NCBI RefSeq assembly: GCF_910592395.1
Contig: NC_088310.1
Span: forward strand, 4,285,501 to 4,349,500
DNA from: Lineus longissimus
Lineage: Eukaryota; Nemertea; Pilidiophora; Heteronemertea; Lineidae
Reading direction: 5' to 3'
DNA: 64,000 bases
Of this stretch, positions 39,701 through 52,600 are shown one piece after another (the stretch's first letter is position 1; each line of letters starts with the position of its first letter). The notes beneath the pieces are model-generated. The model had not been told where the DNA came from. It saw only the letters and a program-made list of their open reading frames with translations, and ran no database searches. The translations under genes were made by a program, and so were the position numbers.

Positions 39701-40638
39701 TACATAATAAATACATGTACATGTATGCCAGCAGTTTTTAAGTGTCTAAGTGTTAAGTGTTATATCATTCACAACACAAAGAAGAAAGCAAACTTGGCTT
39801 ATGATATAAATGACACAAGTTTGAAAATTATGAAACAATGTCTGGCTCTGTACAAAGAGCAAATGGTGGGCAAACTTTCTTGGAACATGAAAAACTTGAC
39901 GCCTTGATAGCTTTCAAATTTGAAAGCCCCAGCAGAATGTCAAGTAGCCATTGACAATGGCATCATTTCATTTAGTTTGTGCAATTAATGTGCTTTACAG
40001 GGCAACTACAATTGACCACTATAGTGCTGCCCACAGCAATAGTGCAACTAAAGTGGGGAATCCACCCTCGAGTTGACCACTATAGTGCTGCCCACAACAA
40101 TAGTGCAACTAAAGTGGGGAATCCACCCTCGAGTTGACCACTATAGTGCTGCCCACAACAATAGTGCAACTAAAGTGGGGAATCCACCCTCGAGTTGACC
40201 ACTATAGTGCTGCCCACAACAAAAGTGCAACTAAGCAGGGAATAGCCTTTCAATTTTGTTTGTTGCATGGTTGAGTTATACAGCAATCAACCAATTGCAG
40301 ATCACTGCAAATTACTGGTGCTATGTGTCTTTGTTATGCCGATTCATAATCAGTTACAGGGATGCTATCATAAGATAGTCCATAGTTGACCCGAAAGTTT
40401 GTTGGATCGAACAAATATCAATCATGCCTGATTGCTTAAAATGCATCAATTATGTGACAAAAGTTGATCATGGCATGAGAGGGTTTTAACCCTTCAAAAT
40501 AATCAAGCAAAGATCCTTGACGGGCCAGTTAAGTTATCAAAGCTTGATAAGCACATCATGGATCTTTTTCAATAATGTCTTGCTCAGTGGAAAATGACAA
40601 TAGTAATTCCACATTCCTATGGCACTCTTCTAGTCCTA
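36711..40638. other. Non-coding stretch; probably long 3' UTR of the GH65 gene
   Basis: No gene is recognised. The half next to 40638 is AT-rich, and a TTTATT at about 37722 is an AATAAA signal on the minus strand. A 3' UTR of about 2.9 kb is possible. The stretch holds the 61-bp repeat at 40012-40245. Confidence 0.45.
40012..40245. repeat. 61-bp tandem repeat, about 3.8 units
   Basis: TTGACCACTATAGTGCTGCC recurs every 61 bp (its GACC at 40014, 40075, 40136, 40197), with near-perfect copies ending GGGGAATCCACCCTCGAG. Confidence 0.95.
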
Positions 40639-43600
40639 TTACAATCCCCTTTCTCCTCGCTTGCGTAATCTCATCTTCACACGCTCCCTCTTTTGTTGTT
40701 CATCATTATTAAATGAGCGACTTTTCTTTTTCTTATCATATTGCAATGCTGACTCTGGCTGCAGAATACTTGTATCAAAATTCACTGGATCAAATCTACC
40801 TTTTGGTCCTTTGTTTTTAAAAACATCCTGCTGATCTAGTTTTTCTTGCTGTAACCGTAATTTCTTCTGTTGGACCCTGTCTTGTAAGTTTTTGAATTTG
40901 CTCGCAGTATCTCGACTTTCTCTGCTGGTAATCATTTTGGCTTCAGGAAGATTGTTGTATACAGGATCCCCACCGACTTCACCGTGTTTGATGGCTGGAT
41001 CCTGCTTTACATTGTCGGCTCTTGGAGCCTGAAGAACGCTGTCCGCCCTTGGAACCTGAAGAACGCTCTCCGCCCTTGGAGCCTGAAGAGCGCTGTCCGC
41101 ACTTGGAGCCCGACGTATACCGTCTGCTTGTGGTACAACACCTGGAGGGGCCTCTTGTACACCACCTGCTAGCAGAGGATTCGGACGTACTTTACCGGTT
41201 CCTGGAGGAGCCTGACCCACAACAGCTCTGTCAATGGGAGCCCGACGCACACCGCCTTTGCCAAGAAGTCCCTGATTTGACAGCCCTTGCAAATTACTCT
41301 GTCGGTCAAATCTCCTTTGATTTGAATTTTGATTAGGAATAGGAACAACCTGGTCTGTATTGAGGGGTATCTGCATCTCTTGGCCTTGCTGAGGAGGTTG
41401 TCCTTGCTGAGGCACAACAGGTCTTGGTACCTGCCCAGGGAGGTTTTGACGAGACTGCGTGTCCATCTTAGGCTGATTCAACTGATCCCTATTCCTAGGC
41501 AATGCCATTTGCTCAACTTTAACATCATTTAATGGTTTAGCCACTTTGGGTGATCCAATTGGGAAAAGTGCTGCTCGCTGTCTTGCAATCAGGACAGGTT
41601 GGTTCATCTTGATGAAATGCATGGAACCGGTAGCATAAACAGTGACCTTGAACTGTGGGGCCGAATACTTCGTCATCGTCATGGTGATTATGATGCTGTT
41701 TTCATTAATCTTGAAATCAAAAGCTGATCCCATATAGTCAACGCTGGTAAAATTCATAGTTTTCACTTTTGGCGGGAGTGTTGGGTCGAATTCCAGTCTG
41801 TCTGGTAATATTCTAATACCACCATACCCGTTGATGATTGCTTGGAGGAAACTTCCCATATGGGTCAAGTAACCCTTGGCACCCCCTCCAGTGCTGGCCT
41901 CTGTCCACACCTAGAACCATAAAAAGAAAATATGTTACATATTGATATGTACATAGTAAATAAAATGGTCCTGAAAACTGCCGGGTTTACAGTATAAGGT
42001 AAAAGGTATTCCACTTCATTGTCCAAGGACAGTTGTAGCACCAACAAAGAAAATCTGTTTTTCCGCTTACCTGGAAGGGCTGTTGAATATTCATCATGGT
42101 TCCCTTAAGTTTAGACCATGCTGTTTCATAGTCTTTGAGCTGCATCCAACTGAGGGCAAGGGTGGTCCATGCCGTAGCAGGGCCGACAATCTCCTAGAAA
42201 CAGATTAGAAAGATGGTTAAGGTCATCAATGTAGGATCAGCTACACTGATAAGGGCATTTGGTAAATTTTAATCACACTACATCCCTCTAAAAGATACCC
42301 TTGGAAATTCAGACAAATATTGTCAAGAATTAGAGAGTTGTCCTGATTACTCTACTAAACTTTGAAATACCTTGGGAGGGGTAGGCCAGGAGGTGAAAGA
42401 GTCTGACCGTCACTTTTCAGATTGTCAATACTGTACATTGATATTTATGGGCGGTTCCTTTCAATTATCTATTAACTCACTTACCCGTTCATATATCGAA
42501 ACATCCTTCCTCAGACGATCGAGAGTGATGTGCTGCATTAGTGGATAGCGTAAAAGCAGGGCCTCGGGAATATTCACCTTATTTCCTGTAAATGGAAGAC
42601 GTCATTCATTATCTACCATGTGTGACTACTAGTTCAGAACGCTTTGATCTTACATACATAATATGCACATAAATGCAGGTTCTCGCTTTGGCTAATTGTA
42701 ACTAGGGCCAATGGTTTCTAGCTTGGGCCTTGAGCTTGGTAACAAGGGCCGATGGTTTCTAGAAGGAGCCAACAGATAACACAGTTCCCCACGAGTAATC
42801 ATAAACTTGCCCCGACAAAGTCAAATCTTACCAAACAGGTTCAACAGGTGAACTGATGCACTTGTATGGTGGCAAATCAATAACAACAACTAAATTTCCA
42901 GGTCTGAGTGAAATATGCCACACATATTGACTTACCAACTTTATAGCTCTCGTCCTCAGGGTGGTACTTCATGACCTCGTCATAGGGAATGTATGTCTTA
43001 TTGGAAACAGCGAGCCAATTCTTGAAGTGGTCCGACTTGAGTCCTAGGTAGGAGCTCATGACATATGGGGCTGAGAGAGCTATCTTGGCAATGGTGTTTG
43101 TGTAAATAGAATTGGAGACCTTGCCACGTTGTCTGTCAAGTGAGAGCACATCTGTACAAAATGAACGGAAGATGAAATACATGAATTCAAGATTACAATT
43201 TTCACTAAGTCACAGAGCTGATGATAGCCTAGTTTATACCATACTCTCCTCTAAATATTTCAGAATAACGCTGTTTATTTAAGCGTACCAATGTAAGAAA
43301 GGCCAGGAAAGTATGGTGTGTACTGTACTTTACCTTTATAACCATACTTGTGTCTGGTCATGTTGAAAGAGAGCCGGTTCTGATAGAAGTTACTGATATC
43401 TATGAGCAAATTCTTTGCTGTCTCTGCATAGAAATGGACGTCCTTAGTCATGTAGATATACTGCATTATGGCATGTGAGATATCACCACTTGTATGTATC
43501 TCGTATTTAGACTCTGGTGGTCCAACCTCTATTCCTGAAACACAAATGAGACAAATTGAACATACAGTGGAACCTCCAAGAGCGGAGACCCCTCTGAGGA

Positions 43601-46600
43601 CACCCTCTTTTGGATATTGGGTGGAGAATGGTGCACTCAATGCCAGAACATATTCTGCCATCAGATGACAAGTTTACAGAAGCTTTTAACCAACACTTAC
43701 GACACTACAGACTATGAATGAGTCAATTTCAGGGTGATTGACAAATTGAGTGATCAGTTCTAATACATGACTATTTGGTCACAGAGCCAGATGATACCTC
43801 GAATACTGAGCTGCATTACCTGAAAAAGCTGTTTCTGCAGGGAACTGCGCCCCAGTGAATCCATTTTCTTTTGCATTTTGTTGCGCCATTCTCTGGTTCC
43901 TCTCCCTGGACTTCATGAGAAGTTTGGCCAGATCAACATGGAACAGTAGGATGTTTGGAAACATCCAAATCTCTTGATCACTTGTGATATGACCGGAGTA
44001 GTCCTGGAAGTGGAAAAGATACAAGATTTAAACCTAATCGAGCCAACGAGGATAAGTCAAGTACATTGCAGATAATATATAAAGATACAAAGATATTCGA
44101 GTCTCATTAGAGTACGATTTCATGATCATCACCGAATAATCAATTCAGAAGGTTTTGAGTAAAGGGACTAAGACTCACCTCTGCTTTATTTCCATGAGCC
44201 AGATCAGTCGGGCTCAGCCCAAAGAACGGTCGAGCCGGATCATCAAGAGTCCCAGTAGGCAAGCTGCTGAGGGTGTTGTACATGGCACTGAACACAGCTC
44301 GACTAAGAGCCAGATTGCCGTCCATGGTCAGGGCGCCTTCGCTCCAAATATTCATCCAAGAGGATCGGTGTTGAGATATCAATTCATTCTTGGCAATCAG
44401 ATCCTCGGCTGAAGCGAAATAAAGTAAGCGAATTGTTCAGGCTTGTATCAAGTTTGTTGCTCCCGAAGAACTTCAAAGGTATTGATCATAGTTTATTCCC
44501 ATCACCCATTCATTTCACTGGCCCCTGCGATGACCACCACAAACCTGCGATTTTTGCTGCATGCAATCATGATTGCAGGTCACGGCTACTAAAATTGGTT
44601 GTTTACTGGTCCCTTAACTGACACCGTGACAAGCACAACGTCAAGGCCAAACACTCATGAAGCAGGACCTTACCTAGTCTAAAGTTGGTTTCTGCTTCTT
44701 GTCGGTTTCCAGCTATGGATGCTGTGTATATCCATCTCATACGCATCCCCTTCTGTCGAGCAGGAACGACAGGTATGTCTAGTCGAGGAGGCACTGGGTC
44801 GTAGTAAGCATGGAACTGGGGTCTAGAGGATGATGGTGTTTCATATGCATTCGCTTCACCGTGGATATAACTAAAACAGATACAAGAAAACACAAGTTTG
44901 ATAAATTTTGATCTGGAAGTAAAACAAGATGCAAGATAACATTTCTATTTTCTTGTTTTTTAAAATCTAAATGTTCCATTTTGTAATCTTTTAATAGGCT
45001 TCGAACAGGTCAGATTTCATACTTCATAGAAAGAAGACTTACATGCATTCGTTGTCAATGGTACACTTCCCCTCCAGGATGGTAATATGTTGACTGGCAG
45101 AACCTCGCAGATTCTTCATCAGTAGTTTGAGAAGCGTTTGGTCCGGTTTGTACCAGCGGAACACATCCAATTCGGAGATCAGAAGATTGGGAACTGAACG
45201 ATGGGCGTAGGTTCGCTTCTCGATAATGAAGTCGTCACCAGATATGGTTTCAGTGTAGATGCCTGGGATCATAAAGATGGTGGTATTAATCGCAAGGTGA
45301 GCTTCTGAAATTCTGTTCGTGAGTTACACTGTCGAAAATTCTGAATATCCCTGAATTTAGTATCCTACTCAGGGAGATCAGTGGCAGAGTGGTTAGACTG
45401 CTGGGCTCATAAACAGGAGGTTATGGGTTCGACTCTGGGAAGAATGAACACTGTTTTGTCTTACTGTCCAAGCAAGACACCTTGACTGAGAGGAAGGTGA
45501 CACAAATATCTCTGTCTGTGTGCAAGACAGGTAATCGCAGGATTTGATTATGATTGTAGATCACTACGATTACAACATTTACAAGCACCCACCTTCAAGC
45601 ATATTCATCGTGAAGTTTCTTTTATGCGGCAAGCCCGTCGGATGGAAGTCCGAAATTTCAAATGCAATCATTGGTGGGATTCTGGCGCGCGTCGAGGCAT
45701 TCCCTGTGCCACTGTATAAGCCATTCATTAAGACTGTGTCGCTGTCCACTACAGTTGCAATGTGACCATTCCCGACACTTGGCATAAATTTTCCTTTGGG
45801 GCGTCTGAAATGCGTTGAAATGAAAATATATATTTGTACTATTTTCAAAACCTGGTGAATGTGAACAAATTGTGCTGCACTCCAGCATGTCCAGTCTATT
45901 AAGGTAACAGTTTTAAGGAATTTAAATGCATTTTAAAGGATTTTTGATTCATTTGTAAGCAATGTATGACGGTTTAAATTACTCAGAGAGGTCACTTTCT
46001 GAGGATTTTTTCTTTTTCTTATTTTGAAGGAGTCAGTCAATTTTACTGCCCAACTTACCTATCAGTGGTAATCAGGTAAGCCTCAGGTGGACCCATCCTG
46101 TTCGGAACAGGTGACACATTCGTCCTTGGCTTGTTCTCGTACTTTTTATTACGATGAAACACAGAATCAGCGATCCCTAACCGTCTAGCATACGCCTCAA
46201 CTTTCCCATCCAAGTGCTTGAAATTTGTGCGATCTTTTTGTAACGCTTCCTTCAGCTGTTTACGCTCCAAAGCAAATCTGTTATCTAGCATGGTGTTCCG
46301 ATTCAGCAAATTTTGAGTCATCTGATCTCCTGGTTTCTTGATATTATCCTCACTATGGACTTTGTCCACGACGACATTGCTCTGTATGGTATCTGTAACC
46401 CGACTCCTCCCCTGATCCCTCCCACCAATACCACCAAATTTATTATTGTCCATTGCATTCATGCCAAATTTATTTGTATCCTTCACACCTAACGCACCAG
46501 TTTTAGCATTGGATGGAATCTTTTTCCAATCGGATGGATTTTTCTTTTCAGCAGGATTACCGTTTACATTCCAATTTCGCTGTAAATCGACATCATTCAC

Positions 46601-47023
46601 TTTAGATGTACTGTACCTAGGATTCAATGGACTTATTTTCAAGTCTGATATGGGGTTTTGTTGGACTCCTGGCTTATTATCTTTTGGATCTTTTAATTGA
46701 TGCCTCATCTGCCCCAACTTGCCCCCTGTCTTACTATCAAACCCAGCTTTCCATTGTGTGTCCTTACTAAGTCTACCATCAGGCGACTTTGGGAATGAAT
46801 TCCTGCCTAAACGACCAGCAAAATGTCCTGTGTCAATCCTTAGGTCGCCAAATGCATTATTCTTTTTATTGCCTAGTGTTTTATCAGGGGTATTCTTTAA
46901 CCGGTGTACACTGACATGTTTCGGTGAGGACGTCATGAGCCAATACGCGGCAACAATCAGCCCAACGATCACGAGGATTATCACTACTCTAATTCGCTGC
47001 ATCTTGACGAAGAAATACCTCAT
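40639..47023 (-). CDS. PGGHG: GH65-family glucosidase (PGGHG-like) with N-terminal membrane anchor and long tails
   Basis: Eleven coding exons on the minus strand: 47023-46059, 45804-45593, 45262-45043, 44870-44674, 44408-44179, 44003-43820, 43534-43334, 43151-42936, 42585-42485, 42193-42071 and 41910-40639. All phases fit; 1306 aa, against about 740 in vertebrate PGGHG. That enzyme removes glucose from glucosylgalactosyl-hydroxylysine of collagen. Residues about 10-32 (RVVIILVIVGLIVAAYWLM) form a hydrophobic segment after a basic start, a type II signal anchor. A Lys/Asn/Gly-rich linker runs to about 320. The GH65 core follows: MPSVGNGHIATVV, MRMRWIYTASIAGNRQEAET, GHITSDQEIWMFPNILLF at 612-629, VGPPESKYEIHTSGDISHA at 673-691, NIPEALLLRYPL and VWTEASTGGGAKGYLTHMGSFLQ at 884. 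Residues beyond about 1010 are a Gln/Pro/Arg-rich tail with short repeats, ending in a basic run. The exon starting at 47029 has an acceptor just upstream, so a 5' UTR exon is likely. Confidence 0.85.
41020..41110 (-). repeat. In-frame 10-residue repeats in the GH65 tail
   Basis: Three 30-bp units encode SALQAPRAE, SVLQVPRAD and SVLQAPRAD-type repeats, followed by a decayed fourth (NVKQDPA). They lie in the disordered C-terminal tail. Confidence 0.8.
43563..43625 (+). repeat. Fragment of the dispersed repeat in a GH65 intron
   Basis: It reads ACAGTGGAACCTCCAAGAGC, then CCTCTGAGGACACCCTC, matching the start of the 2488 copy. Confidence 0.55.
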
Positions 47024-47104
47024 TTTAGCCTGAAAAGATGAATATAAAGAATTGGTCAGATATGAATGCCGACTCATGCAGTAGTTATTTTCCCCATCAG
47101 TCAT

Positions 47105-48205
47105 ATTTCATGACATTGTATTTTCAGGCAGCTGCTAAAGTGCTACAGCTATAAATCCAGAGGAACATGAAAATTATTGGTTCCAGACAACCTGAATACC
47201 TAAATCGCAAATTGTATCTATAATGGCCATAATCAATACTGAGTGCTAATTATAGCAAGTGATTCATCAATTTGTCCGCATCATAAGAAGAGGAGCTAGC
47301 TTGGCTACATATGCAGCAATCAGTACCATTGTGGCATAATTTTTTTGTGGTGAAAGAGAGTCCACATAGATATAAGTTAGCAAACAACAGTTTTTATTTT
47401 ATTTCATGAACTGGATTTCAAACATGTAAAAATTCACCCAGTATCTCTTCCCCTTAAAAACATGCTAAACACAGACAAGTACCTGTATCAGTAATAAATT
47501 AGTAATAGAGCTTGATACTGTCTGTGACAAAGAGCTGCAAGTTAAGTCAATACATCCTGAAAATGTACGCAAACAATTACCTACTCATCCATTTTATACC
47601 CTGCAGGGCAAATGGAGTATCGATTGATCGTATCCATAACCTTCCGAAGGAATGGTATGCAGATAATCATAATGCACTGACATTCATGGTTGCTCACTGC
47701 AGTATGTCTTGCCAACAAAACAAAATGGGTATCTCAGCCTTTGTTTTGAACATGTCAGTTGGAGATTTTGAAGGACAGACTATTGCTTGTATATCAGTAG
47801 CGAAAAAGAAAATTTTAACAATGAAGTTTGGTTATCTTTTTTAAGAGTCGGTAATTGGGGTTCGAATTTTTTTGCCATAAGCTTCTAACTCACTGTCTAC
47901 AAATCGGTCACCTATTCTAATATTGTTATTTCATTAACATGGCAATTCTCAAAAGAGGTGCAAATTGTTGCAGACCTGATTAAGACTACATCAGCCACTT
48001 CATTTTAGAATACAAAACTATTGATTTGTCACAGGGATACCAGTTCACATGCAGTGATTGTGTAATTTTGAATAGCATTATTAAAAAACTCAACATGCCT
48101 GAGGCATCAACATTCGAACTGGTCATTCAAATTATACCAGTTTAGAGGCCACAATAGACTTGCTGCTGGTGAAAGTGAAGGACAAAAGGAAATGAAAGAT
48201 CATTT
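47105..48205. other. Intergenic stretch upstream of the GH65 gene
   Basis: No gene is recognised. It should contain the promoter and 5' UTR exon of the minus-strand GH65 gene. Its last four bases, ATTT at 48202-48205, are one copy of the retrotransposon target-site duplication. Confidence 0.5.
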
Positions 48206-48694
48206 TGTTGTATTTGCACAGGTTACAAACGTAATAAGTCCTGAATTTGCCTTCTAACGTCCGGATCCTTTATTCTAACACTGCTTCACAAAATTATACA
48301 CACCAAAGTCATAATTGATAAAATAGTTCGTCGGGATGACGATTCGTGCACGTGATTATAAAATACTCGGGAGACTGGAATAACTCTCTATCGCTCTCTT
48401 CTCTCTCTCTCTCTCTCTCTCTGCCGAGAGCGTGCGGACAGCTGTTTTGTATTCACGCGCAGCTTTGTCTGCACCAATCAGGGGGCAACGTTGATGCGTC
48501 TCCATCCAATGAGGAGCCGCATCAATGCTGACGTAATTGATCACGCTGGGGAGAATGGAGGATTAAAAGTAGACCGTGGGAATTTTCACAGGTATCTTAT
48601 CTGAACCCAATTCCAATAATCCCGCACACTTAATTCCAAGAATTACACATTACAGTGCTACTCATAAGAAAGGTTTTACAATTACTATACAACA
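48206..48694 (-). repeat. 3' LTR
   Basis: It is 489 bp with 8-bp inverted ends (TGTTGTAT...ATACAACA). Read on the minus strand it carries AATAAA at about 48274-48269, a plausible poly(A) signal, and a TATA-like TATTTTATAA near 48360. It also holds a CT dinucleotide run near 48400. The polypurine tract next to it (TTCCGCGGGA, minus strand) is weak. Confidence 0.95.
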
Positions 48695-49695
48695 TCCCGC
48701 GGAACTGGTAAAATATTTTACGAAGTTAAAATATTTTTTTTTTTAAAAACAATTAGAGGAATATGACTTTGGCTTAACACATAGTATTGTTGAATGGGGT
48801 ACAATCAATGATAATAAGGCTTTAAACGAGGTGTTCATGCAGCGAATGAACTTAAATTACATCATATGGTTCGGGGTTCCCAACAGTGTTCAGCCAGCGG
48901 CCGAACTTAGTTACAATATATGTATTTTGTTCCACTTACTAATGAATGACCACTTCATTCATGACAAAGTATGAGCATAAGGTTACAATATAATTATACA
49001 TTGAATCATTAATCTCATGCTAAACAGCATGTTAAAATATGCAATGATACAATGAAGTGTCAAAACCTCTGCTGGGAATATTGCGAAACTGACTGGACCG
49101 GTCGACGAGGCATCTGAAAACTGTGGAAAATAAAGTTTAACTCGAAGAACTTCTGGATGACACGCATATTTACAAAACCTCAACGAAAAAAAATGTTGTT
49201 GTCACAAAAGTATCCAAATTGCTTAAATCATACACTATTGTGTGAGCTGTCTCGAAACAGCAATTGCCACAAGCACTGCTTGGAGACAGAAACCCATCAC
49301 GAAAATAAATCAGTCCCAAGACTGATGAGAGTTGGCTTTGCTAACATGTAGCCGTACAAACATCCAATAAAATAGAGTATTGATAATAAAATACTCAAAC
49401 TGGAAAACTGTTCAATAGACAGATTACTGTTGCACAAAGCTTCATTGAAGACAAGTAGAAAAAAATATCACATCTATAGCTAATAGATGTTTCTACAATT
49501 ATCCAACTAACAACTCACTAGCTTTTAGAAAAATAGCAATGAGGGTGAAATAATTATTCTCGTAAAGATTTGTTTTGATAAGTAATATAGCAACGTCTTG
49601 TTGGAAACACCAAATGACATTATTACCATAACAACGACAACAAGAAACCACTTGAGATGTTTTAAATACAAACCATATTCTCAATAAATTGTCGT
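48695..49695 (-). other. Non-coding region between pol and 3' LTR
   Basis: About 1 kb of AT-rich element DNA. I see only short open frames and no envelope-like protein. Confidence 0.6.
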
Positions 49696-52600
49696 CTAAT
49701 CACTTTTCTCTTGGCTTTTCGCCAAAATATGTGACTTATCATGAATGGTCTTATCTTTGAACATTTTTAACGGGTTGGGACACCCTGTACATCTTATATC
49801 CTTGGCACTTAACACAAACTGGACAATGCTGGCAACATGTGGTTCAAATTGAGGTGACCACCAATAGCTAAACTGTTTCTGCCCAAAAGGCACAGAGAGC
49901 AAGAGTTCTAGGCATCCATTTTTGAAACGCGCCCGTTTCAAAGTGGTGTAATCAAACTCTGAGGGAGATTGCCAAGTGAGCCGAGACAAATCATCCTGTT
50001 GCTTGGTGGACAACACAGAGGGAGCAATCATGCCATGGTTACCCTCGGCATGAGACAAATGAATATTGAAATCACAAAGTTCAGCCTGTGAGGCATAGAT
50101 GTCGCCTCTATAGGTGGTGGATTCATGAGCGGAACCTGTCTCATCAGTGAAATCCAAAGCATAAGCAGCATGCACAGCTTTCTCATCCTGTGCCTTGTCT
50201 GCCTTATGAAGCAAGTTTTGCAACTGCTGGAGATGGGCTACATTTTTCTGACCTGTGGCCCTCAAAAATGCTGGTTTCAACCTTGCAAAATTGAAGATAT
50301 CAGGAATGATGTTTCCCTTCAAATCTGCTATAATATAGTGTGTCCTATCCAAAACCTGGTGTATAACAAATGGGCCAACCCAAAGAGTCTTAAACTTTCT
50401 TGTGTTGGCCGTCATCCCTGTAGTGTTGGGTTTATGTAGATAAACCAACTGACCTTCAGCATAGATGGGAGATTTCTGAAGTTTGTTAGCAATCTTGGCA
50501 TTTTGAGACAGTTGCTGGTGCTCTTGGAGCTGCAGCATACATTTGGACACATTCTGAAATTTCTGTCGCAGATGTTGGACATACTCAGCATGTGACCGTG
50601 AGAGACCTAGACATGGTTTGAAATTCAAAGTGGACAAATCAGCTGGTTCACGCAAGAAGAGCAAATAGAAAGGAGAGTAACCTCCCAAGTGAGCACTTGA
50701 AAATGAATTGTATGTGTACACTGCTGTGGACACGAATTGAGTCCAAGAAACACCATACTCAAGGAGATTTGCTTTGATGAGGTCGGCAATGGATTTGATT
50801 TGCCGTTCAGCCATAAGACTACCATGGTTTTCTACAGAGACAAGCTTCTGTTGAATGCCAAGTGTCGCACACAGTAATTCAACAAGATGACCGGTGAGAG
50901 ATGCTGCTGCATCTGACACAATTACAGATGGGACGCCAAACAGAGTAATCACCTTCTGGAGAAGGGCTTCACAAACAGTGGGGGCGTCAATTGTCTTTAG
51001 CGGGACGGCCACAACAAACCTGGTCATGGCACATGTCACCACTAGCATATGACGGTAACCTGATGGAGATGTGGGCATGGATTTGAAATCCATACTAATG
51101 GTCTGGAATGGTTCAAAACTGGCTGGAATGCGTTCATGAAATGTCCGCATAGTATCAGACTTTCCCTTAAGTTGTTGACACCTATCACATGATTGAATAT
51201 ACGAGACAATGCGTTGGAACATAGATGGAAAATAGAAATTTTTCCTAATGGTGAGATAAGTTCTGGTACATCCTCCGTGTCCCAGAAGCAAACCTGAGCC
51301 ATGATGTTGGCCTATGATGGTATCTATATACTTTTCCGGAACTGCTAATTGAAAACAGAAATTCTCAGAATTGGTGGGAAAGAAAATCCTGAACAGAATG
51401 CCATTGAAAGTCAGATACTGCTCAGATTTGATGCTAACGACCCTAGCAGCTTTCTTATCTGCTGGCAAGATATCATGGACTAAGTAATCATAGATGGGTT
51501 TAAAATACGGAGATGTCTGTTGTGCGGTACTAAGCTGTTGTGCCTCAATAGGGAGATTGTAATCCCGAATCACCTTGCGTCTGATGATCTTCAATACCTT
51601 ATTCAGAGATGCCTGATCAGGGACATGCTTGGTATGCATGCTATCAATCCTTGGAACCAATGGTGTGGGTCTAACCAGGAGATCTAAAATATCATCTGAA
51701 TACTCTTCAACGACAGAAGATGGAGGAAGAGCGGAATCAATGAGCCTAGGTTCATCAGCAACCTTGGTTGATGATTGAGATTTGTCATTCTGTTGGAGAA
51801 CAAATGGAATCACTGACACTGGTGGTGCCACTGTTGATGTAACAATGGGCACACGTGGAGCTTTTGGAAGTATAGATACTGGTGGCACATTGTTTTGAAT
51901 GCCATTAACAAGAGGAGTGTGTGTAGGTGCAACAGACACTGTCTGCTGACAAGGAACATGTGTTCGTGGTTTGGGAATTGGTTTTGGCCTATGCAGAAGA
52001 GGCACAGGAATGTTCATTTTCTTTGCATATGACCTGGTAACAATCTTTTCAGGAAGTGGCAGTGTATAAAATGCATGCTCCTGAACAGGGGTTGAAAGAG
52101 ACTCTAATTCATAAATAACAGGTGATTGTGCCTGGAACGCGATTGGCATAATCCTATCTAACTCAGTATCATCATCTAGAGGAGCACGTGACAAGAAATC
52201 AGCTAACACAAGCTCTTTGCCTGGCATGTACGACAACTGAAAACTATAGGGAGACAGTCGCTCAAGCAGCTTTTGCAACCTAGTGGTCGGTGGCTGCTTC
52301 TTTGACTTTACAATCTGAACCAAAGAAGAATGATCAACAAAAGCCTGGAAAGTCCTGTCTTGTAACAAATACTGAAAAGCTGTTACATTGATGAGGAGTC
52401 CAAGTAATTCAAGCTCACTAACAGAATAGTTCTTTGCCGCCTTTGGCAAGCGCTTGGAATAGTATGCGATGATGCGTTCTTGCCCATCAGAGTATTGAGC
52501 AAGATATGAACCTGTAGCAATACGTGAAGTATCACTATACAATCTGAATTCACCTCTAGTAGTGGGTGCATTCAAGACAGGTGGCTTGATGAGCAAGTCT

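Noticed and set aside
41022-41336. Repeat-like plus-strand frame (EPEERCPPLEPEE)
   Set aside because: It is the antisense of the 30-bp coding repeats in the GH65 tail.
47024-47104. Upstream extension of the first GH65 exon (MTDGENNYCMSRHS)
   Set aside because: A good splice acceptor at 47030 separates it from the ATG at 47023, so it is probably intron.
48346-48531. Identical short frames in both LTRs
   Set aside because: They arise from the CT run inside duplicated LTR sequence and do not resemble any protein.
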